Assembly: GCA_025174535.1 (NCBI GenBank)
Contig: JALBUN010000047.1
Location: 186,001-250,000, forward strand
Origin: Cantharellus purpuraceus
Lineage: Eukaryota; Basidiomycota; Agaricomycetes; Cantharellales; Hydnaceae
Direction of reading: 5' to 3'
DNA: 64,000 bases
Position 1 is the stretch's first letter, and each line of letters starts with the position of its first letter. The notes under the pieces were generated by a model. It did no database searches, was not told the origin of the DNA, and saw nothing but the letters and a program-made list of their open reading frames with translations. Shown in pieces: positions 1 to 11,702 of the stretch. The position numbers and the translations under genes were made by a program.

Positions 1-2360
1 AATCCTGCCAATCATTTGCGAGGTTATAAACGAAAGCAATGGTGTGGGTGTGTGCAGGAGTGGGCAACAATCTGCACGTCCGCCAACTGATGATTGAATC
101 CTACTGCAGGCGCACCCACAAACGCCCTCAATAGTTTAAGCCTAATCCTACTGGTCATGGGCACGCGAAACAAGGCTGGTATACGGTATGTTTGGCTATA
201 GTGGTTATTCAATTTTGCTTCGACGAAATAAGCGCCAGCTTATATTGAGTCACGGGCTTCGACACTGGCCCAGACAAGTAGACGATCTCACTTGAAGATG
301 CCAATAAATGCGCCCAATCATCAGGGACGCAGTGCCAAAGGGATATTTTGGGAAGGCGGAAACATTTGAATGGCGTTCTCGAAGTCTTAGGGACTTGGAC
401 CGAGTTGCCATGTTCAGACACGGAGGCTGTCCCATAGGCCGCCAATCTTCGCGTGTTAGGAAAGTCTTAAATTGCTATCTTTGCCATACCTTTGCAAGGA
501 CCTCGTCTGAATAGTCAATCACGCCCCATCAAATAGACACGCCCAGGGCTCACGCTAATTATTTCTCTATGTATCACAATTCTTCCTCCGCATGTCTTTA
601 ATGTTGCAGGCAATTTTTGTGTGCTTTTCAAATCATTGCCTGCATGAAGGACATGCGGGAAATTGAACTCGCGAGATATGGATGTCATACGTGGATGATG
701 TTTTGATGTTTTGAAAATGCCTCACTCTGGATTTTTGTCATGGATAATTAAAAACAGTCTCACTGCTTGCAACGGACGAGCTTGGATCTTCTTGCTGCCT
801 GCTGGCAACAACGTTCCTTGACAGGCCACGGTGTACACGCCTCCTGGTTCCTCCTTTCTCTTGGAACAGCATCTTAGATGCAAATTTCATATTGTTGGTC
901 ACCACCATGCAATACTGGCAAGTCTTTGCGCATTCAAATGGTACAGCTATCCGTCCTCTTCATATCGCCGGTGCCTTGCGTTCCCCAGTTCTATCATCAC
1001 GTTTGGAGGACATTCCCTAGTTATTGCGTCCATCGATCATGCAAACGACCCGTGAGCCTATCGATCCATTCAATCTATGCTGGGTCTCATTACAAACATG
1101 ACATATCCTGCCTATGGCCTGTGAAGGCTCGTCTGATCGCGATTGATAACAAAGTTGAAGAGCATCTGTGACCTTGACAGTAACTTTGAGGAGACGATGA
1201 GCTCATCGGGATTGATCTCGATCGTAGTATTGCGTCCACCCATATCTCCATCTCCTCACCTGCTTGAAGTCTGGCACGTCTCGTTTGTAACTCAATTATG
1301 AGTATCACCAGACGTCCTCATGACTGTTATGCCTTACAGTAGGAGGTCTGAGGCGTAGGAAAACTTGGCCCGGGGTGTGATGGCTCTTCGATGTTATGTA
1401 CAGTTGAACTGAAGGCCGACGTGTCTAAACCTCTCTACCTTCTTCCACCGCTTCAGGTGAGCCTCTATGACAAGTTGTCGAGCCGCTCCCTAAAGAATGC
1501 CACCCTAGAGTCAGCGGTAACTTTAGTGGCAGTACTCGGAGCAGCGTATGATGATCTACTAGCCTAACTCTCACAGCAAAGGGAGCGCGCTTCACGGTTA
1601 TTTATTAAAAGTGGGACAACGCATGACAAAGGCATGGTTCGTATCATGTCCCGGGCCCCGATTTTGATTGTAGCATCAGTGCTGGCCCAGAGGAACTGGT
1701 GGTATGCAACAGGACCGCGACTAGCGAATACGTCTTGATGTGAGTGCGCGATCAGAATGACTGGCAGTGGCCGTGCACTCTAAACAGAAATGGCCGAAAC
1801 CCATGGCGCGACCCTTTTACGGTGAAAAAAATGCATATATCATGGACCAGTTGGTAGGATTGCACAAGATAACCGTGACGCGCGTGCTCTGGTGCTCGGC
1901 AAGAGTCAGGCGTGACGTCCTGCCGGTGCATAAATTGGCATATTCAGTCTCCGCTTCGACCGCCAAGTGTCTTTTGCCCCCTCCCGTCAACAGATGGAGT
2001 AGATTTTCGACACTCACAATTACTTCCAACTGATCTACTGGACCCAACTTTCAAAGTGTCATTGTTTTGGCATAATGACACCAGCTCTACATCATTTCAA
2101 GACCATCGTTGGATTTAGAAATACTACGTTACAGAGGCTCTGACATTGACTCGAGAGTCTCTGAAGTAATTTATAGTGCAATATCCACTTCTAGTCTTTC
2201 TCTTAATTCTGTCGAGTAGGTCAACCCCGAACCTTCCACGATTGATATCAGACTATACATATCTTCCGAAATGATTTCAACTAAACCTATGGGCTGCTGT
2301 TCGTCTAACATGGTTGACTCTTCAAATAATATTATACGCATTGTGCACTAGAAGGTAGTA

Positions 2361-2417
2361 AGCCAAGCGGAGCTTGGCTCAATCACGCTTCGCTTCACTG
2401 CCTGAGCACCTCGGTGC
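2361..2417. repeat. Two short perfect hairpins
   Basis: AGCCAAGC, GGA, GCTTGGCT at 2361-2379 forms an 8-bp stem. GCACC, TC, GGTGC at 2406-2417 forms a 5-bp stem. They sit 26 bp apart in a locally GC-rich patch. No function can be assigned. Confidence 0.4.
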
Positions 2418-2972
2418 AAGTTTCCCACCGAGCCCACAGTCACGAGTTCAGCTCACTCCCCGACCGTGACCGTAAGATTGCTAGCCTAGCGATCCGAACC
2501 GTGATCTACCTCAAAGGAGGCAGTGCATCTAAGACTTATGGCGAAGGCAGCAAGCATAATCATGTTTATCAATTCAGCTGCTTTCTCACATCGAATCTTG
2601 GCTTCTATGCAAACTGTCCAATCATGTAAGGCCAGGAGAAAATGCTACAGATCGTTCAAGGGCTCTGAAAACGCAGTGCAACGGCTATGAACGCCTCTAT
2701 TGTACATACATCACACCATCTAGGATATTACCTGCGGGAGATAGAGAGGGAGTACATGGCGCCCACAAGTATCCATAACAAGTGATCATCACCCCACGTC
2801 CTCTCAGCACACTCTATGTTGGATGTAGAGCCCCACTCTTGATGCAAATGCAAGCTATGACATCAATTGGCAAGTGTTCTCCTCCTAAGCACAAAACAAA
2901 CATGCACACCCGCACAGAACTCACCAGGAATAGAACCACTGACAGCATTCGCAGGGACACCAATGGAATCGC

Positions 2973-3072
2973 AGTGTCAGTATTTAAGATGGCGGTGTCT
3001 TCAGACTAAATGACCTAGATGCACGAGATAAATTCGTCAGCCAGTTCTTGAGCGGTGGACATTTACGAGGCT
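2973..3072 (+). pseudogene. Decayed coding fragment, partner of 6473-6590
   Basis: Reading from 2973 gives SVSI-stop-DGGV, then DARDKFVSQFLSGG. The minus strand at 6473-6590 gives SVSIQDGGVV, then NARDDWVSKFLDKK. The alignment spans about 35 codons, so both are remnants of one gene or repeat, in opposite orientation and about 3.5 kb apart. A further shared stretch (about 40 bp near 3375 and 6645, around CGATTAACCAGCAGCGGGG) lies beside each. The family is not identified. Confidence 0.4.
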
Positions 3073-3944
3073 GATGAGACACCAACATCATGGATAGCCT
3101 TTTCTTTCGCGCAAGATTTGATGGACCTGTCGGATATAGTGGCTTGATAACAAGGTGATAATCTAGAGTCGCAGTTGCATGGACTTGTCAAAGCCATCAA
3201 CGTAGTCTCTAAGCAGCGAAATGGTACGTGAGTCCTCACTGCTGACTCTATGTTATGCAAGTGTCATTCACAGAGGTGGTACTGTCCATGGGTGAATTCT
3301 CGGAGAATATTGCAGGATTAGCATCCTGTGATATGGGCAATTCACAGTCAAGAAGTATACACGGCTTGTGCGTCGATTAACCAGCAGCGGGGTGGATGCA
3401 TGCATCTTTCCGCTTATATCGTATGTCGCTGATTCTCATCCACTTCTTGCGTTCGAAATTTCCTTGATGACAGGTTCCATGCAGAGGCAACAACTCGTTC
3501 GATATGCTCGGTGACGTCTTAAAGGTTTGTTATTCCCTAACATTTTTTCAACGGACTTCCCATACTTTCTACATACCATGTCAATACCGAGATAACCCAA
3601 GCTCTTCATCTTGCAATGCAATGTTTGACCAGTGGCAAACCAGACATAGTACACGTCGATGCATCCGATGTCCGTGCAGCTCCCTTGTGTAAATACTGCA
3701 CCCCCCGACTAGCCCTTCCCGGCCCTTAACTTTTCTGACAAGGTTAAGACTCAGGTGTGAAGTATGGCACTATGTGCAAGATTCCACGCCGAAACTGGTC
3801 ACATATGCTGTGCGGTGCGACACTTGTGTTCAGTCCAAATTCCTCGTGCAGCGTGATTATACCACCAACCTTAAATGTCAGGACATACTGTGTGGTATCA
3901 GCCATTGTCCTCTCGTCTAACCTTGGGAATGCTGACCAGACAAA

Positions 3945-5400
3945 GAAAGCTTAAGCCTATGAGTAGTGTCGACTTAGGCGAATCTCCGCTAATAGAGTAC
4001 CCGCCTCTGTACCCATCGCCAATCCACTGTTCAACACACTATTATTGGTTCCGCAACTGGCTAACACTTCTTTAACGTTCTTTTGTGATGCTCATGCACC
4101 CTATGCACCAGTCACCTACGGCTTCCCTACTTGGAAGCCCATTGTCCTTCAGCACACATATAAACACACTGCTGTCACTTTTAGTATCACACACCAGCAC
4201 GTATCTTCACCACCAGCTCAACCACATCTCCTCTAAGCTAACAAAACTTGAGTGTCTCGTTCAAAATCCCTGTTGCCAACGGTGCGTTCCACTAGACACC
4301 ACATGCTCTTCGTGCTACCGACTATCTTGTCTTCTGTCCAGTAAACCTACCATTCTCGTGAGCCAGGCTCTGTCGCAGCATTGATGACAAGGCCACTGAC
4401 AAATTCAAGTGACATTATCCACAAAACGTAGTCATTCCGCTATACCCTGCTATTCAAAGTGAGTAAACAAACACAGTGCCACAGGTGTGGTCAAACACTT
4501 ATGGCTTTGTAGATATGTATGCCACCAACAGCGCTGCTACAGTAGGATCTGGACACCTGCCAACTTGTGACTGTGTTGGGTGCATAGGTATTCGTCCCAC
4601 CCTTGAATGCCCTGTCATTCGGCCACAAGGGAGCGTTGCGATGCCACTACCGGTCGACTTTCGGAGGGTGGGACATGAGATTTGGCCGCCGTGTTGGTGG
4701 GATGGACAGTTGCAGGAGGTCGAAGTCGAGGAGGGATGGACTGGTGGTCACACGGATGATGGGGCGTCATCAACATCACAATCCACCATGAATGATGCTG
4801 CTGCGATGGAAGACCGTCTGCCCAGCATCCACACACTCGGCTTATGGGGGCTTCGACGGACGTCTGCCATGCATCGTCAGCCGGACCCACCGGTCAATAT
4901 CGCACCATCCCCGGCCACGACAATCTCGAGCCTATGGATTGAGGCGCATGAATCGAGAGGAACAGCTCCCCACCAGCTCCCCTCACAACCACCGCAAACA
5001 TCGATAGTCCCTGAACAGGACTCACCGCGCGATGGGCAGGGCGAGTCGAGCAGAGACAGTCATGAGAGAGATGGTGAGAGAGGTTATAGCGGGGACAATC
5101 GTCCCCTGCAGATACACTTCATCCGCTTTGACAGCAATGGTAATCCCTCAACTTGGATCATGTAGTGCTTTGTCGGTGTCACGTGTGTCACCTCCACTAG
5201 CTTTGTTGCCATGTACTTTTATACCCCTGTTTTTCTATTCTCATTCCTAACTCTCTGTATTTGTATTTGTGTTCAACTTCATTGTACTAGCATCTCTCTA
5301 TTTTCTGTCTTCCCTCTTAATATTATATACACTCGCACTCGAAGTGTCATTCTGCATGCATCCGCTCTCGGATGTGAAATGGTCTAAGGCACTTGCAATC
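3945..5400 (+). repeat. Local duplication unit 1 (gene plus flanks)
   Basis: About 1.4 kb is repeated in direct orientation at 7270-8720. The shared block includes upstream sequence (from GTGTCGACTTAGGCG), the reading frame described at 4515, and the downstream T-rich region. Unit 2 has small indels and substitutions. A partial copy (about 5390-6150) and a highly diverged copy (about 8990-9350) lie beside them. No terminal repeats or target duplications were found, so this looks like segmental duplication of a gene. Confidence 0.7.
4515..5165 (+). CDS. Unidentified protein, duplicated family copy 1
   Basis: I do not recognise this family. The open frame extends upstream to 4476 without ATG; the first ATG is at 4515, giving 216 codons. 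The N-terminal part has a Cys cluster (CDCVGC) and a Trp/Pro stretch. The middle is Ser/Thr/Pro-rich, with EDRLPSIHTLGLWGLRR as the best conserved block. The end is Arg/Ser/Asp-rich and stops with FDSNGNPSTWIM. Copies at 5512 and 7837 keep the C-terminal block almost unchanged although the region between drifts, which suggests it is or was translated. No signal peptide or membrane segment is evident. It could also be the only ORF of an unknown repeat. Confidence 0.45.
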   Translation: MYATNSAATVGSGHLPTCDCVGCIGIRPTLECPVIRPQGSVAMPLPVDFRRVGHEIWPPCWWDGQLQEVEVEEGWTGGHTDDGASSTSQSTMNDAAAMEDRLPSIHTLGLWGLRRTSAMHRQPDPPVNIAPSPATTISSLWIEAHESRGTAPHQLPSQPPQTSIVPEQDSPRDGQGESSRDSHERDGERGYSGDNRPLQIHFIRFDSNGNPSTWIM

Positions 5401-5511
5401 GATGCTACTAGGAGTAAATGTGGCAGTCGTTGGATGGTTGCAGGAGGACGAGATCGAGGAGGGTGGGAGCGCTGGTGGTCACACGGAAGATGGAGTATCA
5501 CCGACATCATA

Positions 5512-5901
5512 TATGGGACCATCCACCTGGACGATGCTGCCACGATGGAAGATCGTCTGCCCAGCATCCATACGCTCATCTTATGGGGGTTTCGACAGAT
5601 GTCTTCCAAGAATTGTCAACCCGACCCACCAGACAATGTCGCTCCATCGCCGGCCACGACAATCTCGAAATGGCTTGAGACGCAGGAATTGGGTGGGACA
5701 GCTCACCACCAGCTGCCCTCACAATCACCGGAAACAACTGTAGTCCCTGAACAGGACTCACCGCGCAACGGACTGGGCGAGTCGAGCAGAGACAGTCATG
5801 AGAGGGAAAGTGAGAGGGTTCATAGTGGAGGCAATGGTCCCCTGCAGATACACTTCATCCACTTTGACAGCAACTGTAATCCCTTGACTTGGATCATGTA
5901 A
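5512..5901 (+). pseudogene. Partial copy of the duplicated family
   Basis: Homology to copy 1 at protein level begins at DDAATMEDRLPSIHTL and continues to the stop after NPLTWIM. Upstream nucleotide homology (from about 5405) is in another frame, so the N-terminal half is missing or frameshifted. The frame is open upstream to 5269 but that part matches nothing. The 3' flank resembles those of copies 1 and 2. Confidence 0.5.
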
Positions 5902-7270
5902 CATTTTCTCGGTGTCACATGCACCATTTCTGCCAGCTTTCATGTTGCCATGTCCTTTTATCTCATGTTTTTTATTCTCATTCCTAACTCTCTGTAGTTT
6001 TCAACCTCATGTACTAGAATCTATCTTCATTTCCTCTCCTCCATTTTGTTATTTTATACACGCGCGCTCGAAACGTCACTCCGCGTATATTTGCTCTCGG
6101 GGGAAGGCCTAAGGCCCTTGCATTCGATGCTACCTGAAGAGCAAATGCAGCAGTTGTTCTCTCTCAATCTAACTGGTTCTGCCCATATGTCCTCTCCGGT
6201 AATGAAGATTCAGGTAAGCCTTCACTCCTTTGTTCTCATTCATCGCATGCGACACCAGGTGACGGTGGGGGATCGATTGTTCGACACGTGACGGAAATGG
6301 TTTCTGCACTTTTGAAGGATGTACCTTGCAAATGCTAGTACACAGAACTCAGAGTAAGCGCATGCTATCGGTCTTCACTGTCTTTTTGCTGACCAAATGC
6401 AGCATATAGTATTACTCTCACTCCAGCAAATGATTCGTAGAGACACTGGATGACCTGCAGTGGGTCCACGGTCATTGTCCAGATGATAAGTCCGAACACT
6501 TCTTATCCAAGAACTTACTAACCCAGTCATCTCGTGCATTTACTTTTGGTGTGACAACACCGCCATCTTGAATGCTGACACTGCGCTCATGTTGGTGTCT
6601 GATGTTACTGTGATTACCATCTGCAGCACTATTCCTGGTGCAACAATCGACTAGCAGCAGGGTGGATAAATGTATTTGTCCGTTGTGAACAGCATGTAGC
6701 TTCACTCGATCTCATTCACTATATTCTATGTCACTCATTCTTATTGACATCTGACATTTGTGTTTCAAATATGAATAATGTCTCCCAGAATCAACTCTGC
6801 TTCTGTGTAACACCCACCTGTCTGCACAATAAGCGATGTGTCCTAGACCGCTCACCTGTTTCCACTTCAACTGGTTCCTCCTGTATTGCTTCTGCAAACA
6901 CCTGATGTTGCTCATTCGAAAGCTATAAATCAGTAGATTCCAGGAAATTTGTCCGTTTGGTCACAGCACCGATGGTTCGTCCAACATCTCTCAATTACTG
7001 TCGGGGACATTAGAATGGATGATTGTTTAACTCGCACCTCCTGTGCTGCTTCCAATGACACAGACCAGGTCTTATTCTGAACATATCAAATGAGTATATT
7101 TAAGGAAAATTGTCCGTTTGGTCGCAGCATTGATTGCTCTCGTTCCCACAATTAACTGTCGGGGGAATTAGAGCCGATGAGTGTAGGCACCTGACGGCAT
7201 AAGCTGATATAAACTTTGCTAAGCAATGTCTCTCAACATGCCTATATGTCCTATTGTCGGAATACCGAGC
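5902..7270. other. Spacer with decayed fragments and a tandem duplication
   Basis: No intact gene seen. It contains the 3' flank of the partial family copy, the decayed coding fragment at 6473-6590 (minus strand), and an imperfect tandem duplication of about 150 bp (about 6872-7020 and 7040-7168). Both tandem units contain CCTCCTGT, then AAATTGTCCGTTTGGTC, then a block around ACTGTCGGGG. Confidence 0.5.
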
Positions 7271-8720
7271 AGACAGAGGTCACTTCAGCCTATGAGATGT
7301 AGTGTCGACTTAGGCGAATCTCCGCCAATAGAGTACCCCCATTGTTCAACACACTATTATTGGTTCCACAACTGGCTAACACTTCTTTAACGTCCTTTTG
7401 TGATGCTCATGCACCCTATGCACCAGTCACCTACGGCTTCCCTATTAACCTTGGAAGCCCATTGTCCTTCAGCACACATATAAGCACACTGCTGTCACTT
7501 TTAGTATGATACACCACCACGTACTTTCACCACCACCCCAACCGCATCTCCTCTAAGCTAACAAAACCTGACTGTCTCGTTCAAAATCCCTGTTGCCAAC
7601 GGTGCGTTCCACTAGACGCTACACACTCTTCATGCCACTGACTATCCTGTCTTCCGTCCAGTAAACCTACTATTCTCGTGAGCCAGGCGCTGTCGCAGCA
7701 TTGATGACAAGGCCACTGACAAATTCAATAGTGACATTATCCACAAAACGTAGTCATTCCGCTATACCCTGCTATTCAAAGTGAGTAAACAAACACAGTG
7801 CCACAGGTGTGGTCAAACACTTATGGCTTTGTAGATATGTATGCCACCAACAGCGCTGCTACAGTAGGATCTGGACACCTGCCAACTTGTGACTGTGTTG
7901 GGTGCATAGGTATTCGTCCCACCCTTGAATGCCCTGTCATTCGGCCACAAGGGAGCGTTGCGATGCCACTACCGGTCGACTTTCGGAGGGTGGGACATGA
8001 GATTTGGCCGCCGTGTTGGTGGGATGGGCGGTTGCAGGAGGATGAGGTTGAGGAGGGATGGGAGGTTGCGTCACCGGCATCACAAATGGGACCATCCACC
8101 ATGGATGATGCTGCCGCGATGGAAGACCGTCTGCCCAGCATCCATACACTTGGCTTATGGGGGCTTCGACGGACGTCTGCCATATATCGTCAACCCGACC
8201 CATAGGACAATATCACTCCATCACCGGCCACGACAATCTCGAGCCCTTGGATTGAGACGCAGGAATTGAGAGGGACAGCTCACCACCAGCTACCCTCACA
8301 ATCGCCGCAAACAATAATAGTCCCTGAACAGGACTCACCGCGCGATGGGCAGGGCGAGTCGAGCAGAGACAGTCATGAGAGGGAAAGTGAGAGGAGTCAT
8401 AGTGGAGGCAATGGTCCCCTGCAGATACACTTCATCCACTTTGATAGCAACGGTAATCCTTTGACTTGGATCATGTAGTGCCCCGCCAGCGTCACGTGTG
8501 CCATCTCCACCAGCTTTGTGTTGCCATGTACTTTAATACCCCTGTTTTTCTATTCTCGTTCCTAACTTTCTGTAGTTGTATTTTGTTTTCGACCTCATCG
8601 CACCTCTCTCTGTTTTCTGTCTTCCATCATAATATTTTATACACTTGTGCTCAAAGCGTCACTCTGCATATATCCGCTCTCAGTAGTGAATAGTGTAATT
8701 GATGCTACCTGAAGAGCAAA
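7270..8720 (+). repeat. Local duplication unit 2 (gene plus flanks)
   Basis: Direct repeat of 3945-5400. Identity is highest from about 7700 to 8180, covering the start of the reading frame, where long stretches match base for base. Confidence 0.7.
7837..8478 (+). pseudogene. Duplicated family copy 2, single in-frame stop
   Basis: The same frame as copy 1 runs from ATG 7837 to the stop at 8478 but is broken by one TAG at about 8203 (after RQPDP). Beyond the stop the frame continues in phase with DNITPSP and ends NPLTWIM like the others. The N-terminal 80 codons are nearly identical to copy 1. The product is unknown; this copy would make a truncated protein unless spliced or read through. Confidence 0.5.
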
Positions 8721-8989
8721 TGTGGCAGTCGTTTTCTCTCATGCCTAAGACTCAGCCGACATAATCTCTGTTAGCAGCTTGTTCTCACGCGTTATACGGT
8801 TGCCACATACATACAGAAAGTTTAACGGTTACTGTTGAGAGCCTATCACAACAATAGTGATAGACCATTATTGGCAGCCTCAAAAATCATAGTATGAATA
8901 TCCACAGATTGTGCTTACTCCTATAATTTCTACCCTTCTCTTATCAATTCAGTGTGAGGAAACATACATTGCCCCATGGATCTCCTCAA

Positions 8990-9350
8990 AATTTTCTGGC
9001 TTTGTAGGTACATGTGTATTTCGCCATCATAGCAACTGTGCCACTCTACTTGCACCTGGATGCTTGCTAATTGCTGCTGTGTTGTTTTTCACCCCACATT
9101 CAAATGCACTCTGACTCGACCATGAGGGAGTATTGGGGCACCACCCCTGGTTGACCTTTGGGAGGTAGGACCAGGCAGTTTGGGTGAGACAGGATGCAGT
9201 AACAGCATGAGGTTGAAGATGGATGGGGGAGCAGTCACTCATAAGACCCAGTGAAAATCAACATGCATCAGGGAGGATGAAACTAGAGCTGGAATGTATC
9301 AGTGAGGATGAGATGGGACCAAGCATTGGATCTCAGATGAAACCTGTAGT
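8990..9350 (+). pseudogene. Highly diverged copy of the duplicated family
   Basis: Nucleotide similarity to 4500-4750 is visible: GGCTTTGTAG at the start, then GACTCGACCATGAGGGAG, a GGTTGACCTTTGGGAGG block, and GAGGTTGAAGATGGATGGG. No long frame is conserved. It is an old remnant. Confidence 0.45.
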
Positions 9351-9846
9351 CCATAGGATAAGATCAGACAGTACAGTGACATCTATTTTAGTTTTCATCC
9401 CACTGATACACTTATCACTGCAGAAAAGGCTCACACTAGAATTTAGTGCCATATACACTTGTAAATTAAGTTCCTGTTGCACTGGACTTAAGGTCTGGTG
9501 CACTAAATTTCAATGCCCAAATCCAGTTGCACCCTTTTGGGGTGCACTTAACTCTAGTAGTGATTGTGTCCCCAAAAGCACCTAATTGCACTTATCCTCA
9601 GGACTTTTTGGGGATTATAGCAAGTGCTTTGGCGGCTTAATATACATAATTACATGCAATATTCTTTGCAGTTAAATTACATTGAGTTCAAGCATACAGA
9701 AACTGATACACTTCATTAGAGTATTGTGTGCAAGAATGAAACTTCATAGCATGACAACAGAGTGATGAGAATAGGATGTGCACATGGTAAAATCAGAAGC
9801 GATCTGCAAGAGCCAGGAAGGTGTGCCACACAATCTGCCAATTGAT
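9351..9846. other. Spacer, no gene seen
   Basis: No coding feature supported. A 10-bp inverted repeat AATTTAGTGC / GCACTAAATT brackets about 50 bp near 9440-9510; its meaning is unknown. Confidence 0.4.
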
Positions 9847-10154
9847 TGTTAAGGGCTGATACTAGAGGTTCAATGGAGTAACCAGAGTTCAGATGCTAGT
9901 GATGAAGGGGAGGGGACTTTACTGTTCCAGTTCAACTGGAGACAGAATGGGGCAATAACTATTGAGTTGGATTGAGTGGACTTGGCTTCAACTTGTGTGT
10001 TGCGCCCCCTCAGATTGTTGGTCCAATATTTCAGAGTTCAGAGTACAGAGTTGGATCAAGGATCTGGAGTTTGACTTGTCAAGAAAGTACTTGTCAAGAA
10101 GCTAGCAACCAAGAAGTTGATGGGGCAAATCTTAGTTGATATATGAACTACTGT
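9847..10154 (+). repeat. Repeat E, about 305 bp (LTR-like)
   Basis: Starts TGTTAAGGGCTG and ends near GAACTACTGT. An inverted copy lies at 49417-49718. The size and 5' TG suggest a short LTR, but no internal region or target duplication was found. It directly abuts the Ty3 LTR at 10155. Confidence 0.5.
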
Positions 10155-10763
10155 TGTTACACACTAGGTCCAATTGGAGGTTGGAGATTGGGTTGGAGAT
10201 TGGGTTGGAGGTTGGGTTGGAGATTGGGTTGGAGGTTGGGTTGGAGATTGGGTTGGAGGTTGGGTTGGAGATTGGGTTAGAGGTTGGGTTGGAGTTGGAG
10301 TGGGAATCAGGGTGCATCATAGGGGTCAGAATGGACTTGGCTTCAGCTTATGTGCTGTGCCCTCACTAATACTGGTGTCTGAGATTTTGGAGACAGAGTA
10401 TGACTTAGATAGTTAGGATCAGATTTAGGAACTAGGTGTGATTCAATATTTGAACTGGGGAATGAAGTCCCCAGTTGGGCAACTTAAATATTTGAAATCT
10501 AATAATAATTACTCCAGTGATGGGTCTCCAAGGCCAACAGCCTTACATGAGTATGTCTGAGTCTGATGGGGACAGATGTCTGGGTTCCTATGGTGATGCT
10601 GATGCATCAATCAGAACTGGAGATGGATGGGTGAGATTTGGTGGTGACAATCGGACAGATAAATGGAGACGTGATGGTTTCCAAATGGAGTATAGATTTC
10701 ATGTGCATGGGGATCTGAGTGGATTGGATGGGGATCTGGGCGTTAATGAATATAGTCATAACA
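10155..10763 (-). mobile_element. Ty3/gypsy family A LTR (gypsy-1 3' end)
   Basis: On the minus strand it begins TGTTATGACTATATTC and ends GTGTAACA, matching the LTRs at 12736, 18767, 36823, 48595, 50496 and 58348. It contains a 12-bp minisatellite near its U5 side (10172-10296). The 33 bp that follow (10764-10796) match the 3' internal end of the family, so this is a 3' LTR with attached internal sequence, cut off by the B repeat at 10797. Confidence 0.8.
10172..10296. repeat. 12-bp minisatellite in gypsy LTR
   Basis: About ten units of GGTTGGAGATTG alternating with GGTTGGAGGTTG. The same array has about 13 units at 12757-12916, 9-10 at 19215-19330 (opposite strand) and three to five in other LTRs, so copy number differs between LTRs. 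Confidence 0.9.
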
Positions 10764-10796
10764 GTATCTCTCCATTTAAGGCTGAGCCCCTGAGGC

Positions 10797-11325
10797 TGTT
10801 TTGGAACCTGCAAAATTATGGTGTTAGGGCAAACTCTAAATCACCACAATTCCATGAATGAACAGCTGAGAAGAATGTCAAATCCTACTGCAGCACAACT
10901 CCAGAAACGATTTAACATTTGTACTTTGGTTACAATCCCTTGTAATGGTCAATGCAGACAATACGCAGGAAGGTAATATGTTTCTTAGCAGTAGGGAATG
11001 AATAAGACTTCCAGAGTCTAGAGTTCACAGATGCTTAGGGGTCCAGATATTCCAAAAAGAGGGGAATGCACTTAGAGGCTAGAGGAAGTAGGTGGATGAA
11101 TCTGTCCATCCAACCAGTGACACTCTGAAGTGGGTAACAGTGATGTGTGAAGTAGTCTAGCAACTGCTTCACACAAGTTCAAGATCCTAATGCTCTGCAA
11201 AGGCAGTACACACTAGTAACTTAAACAAGAGCACTAATGGCAGGACTATCGACAGACAATCTCACCCTGTAGATTCGTAGTCACGCGAGGTAGATACTAC
11301 ACTCAAATCCAAAGCAGGACAATCA
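10797..11325 (-). mobile_element. Repeat B, first part (interrupted by copia)
   Basis: Starts TGTTTTGGAACCTGC. It continues at 35833-36713 on the other side of the copia element, whose 5-bp target duplication AATCA occurs at 11321-11325 and 35833-35837. The flanking bases 10792-10796 (GAGGC) pair with GCCTC at 20580-20584, the flank of the other end of a different B copy. Confidence 0.75.
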
Positions 11326-11550
11326 TGTTAGATAATGACATGATATTAGTCACAGAGTTGACATTGTTTGGTTAGTGGAGCCTGAATATGGAACAGGATT
11401 CGTGGACTTGTTCTCATGAACTACTGCCACAAATCCCAGGTGTGTAATGATAGTATCTGATGTAGCATTTGTGGACTTGTTCTCACGAACTACTGCCATG
11501 AATCCCAGATCCATACAGATTATAACTTTGATCTCCTATTGCAATTATTA
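11326..11550 (+). repeat. Copia 5' LTR
   Basis: 225 bp, nearly the same as 35608-35832. Followed at once by GGTTATGGGTCCCACGC, which resembles a tRNA primer-binding site. Confidence 0.8.
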
Positions 11551-11598
11551 GGTTATGGGTCCCACGCATTAAACGGACCAAAAGAAACCATATGCAAA

Positions 11599-11702
11599 AT
11601 GTCAAACTTTGAAGGTGAAATCACTAGAACGATCACACTCACCAGCTCAAATTATAACACCTGGTCAATTGCACTCCAGGGCAAGCTTATGACAGCAAAC
11701 AC
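11599..11702 (+). pseudogene. Copia gag, N-terminal fragment
   Basis: ATG at 11599 opens MSNFEGEITRTITLTSSNYN, then W-S-I-A-L-Q-G-K-L, the usual start of a copia Gag (substrate phrase L-x-G/S-x-N-Y-x-x-W). The frame is cut by repeat D at 11703 (4-bp target duplication ACAC at 11699-11702 and 22894-22897) and Gag resumes at about 22898. Confidence 0.75.

Larger units (their letters stand above)
1..3930. other. Left flank without recognisable gene
   Basis: I see only short open frames here (under about 100 codons, overlapping on both strands) with no recognisable motif, no convincing exon chain and no similarity to the repeat families further right, apart from one decayed coding fragment near 2973 and two small hairpins near 2361. 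Base composition is mixed. It may be intergenic DNA or an old, decayed repeat. Confidence 0.5.

Noticed and set aside
4441..4500. Short intron GTGAGT...CACAG just before the family ORF (4460-4486)
   Set aside because: The candidate would be only 18-26 bp, below workable intron size; the in-frame ATG at 4515 was used instead.
1..9846. tRNA or rRNA genes in the left flank
   Set aside because: No cloverleaf-compatible sequence with a GGTTCRANNCC box or rRNA-like conserved block was found by reading.
10172..10296. CRISPR-like array
   Set aside because: Regular 12-bp units without unique spacers; a minisatellite in a eukaryotic LTR.
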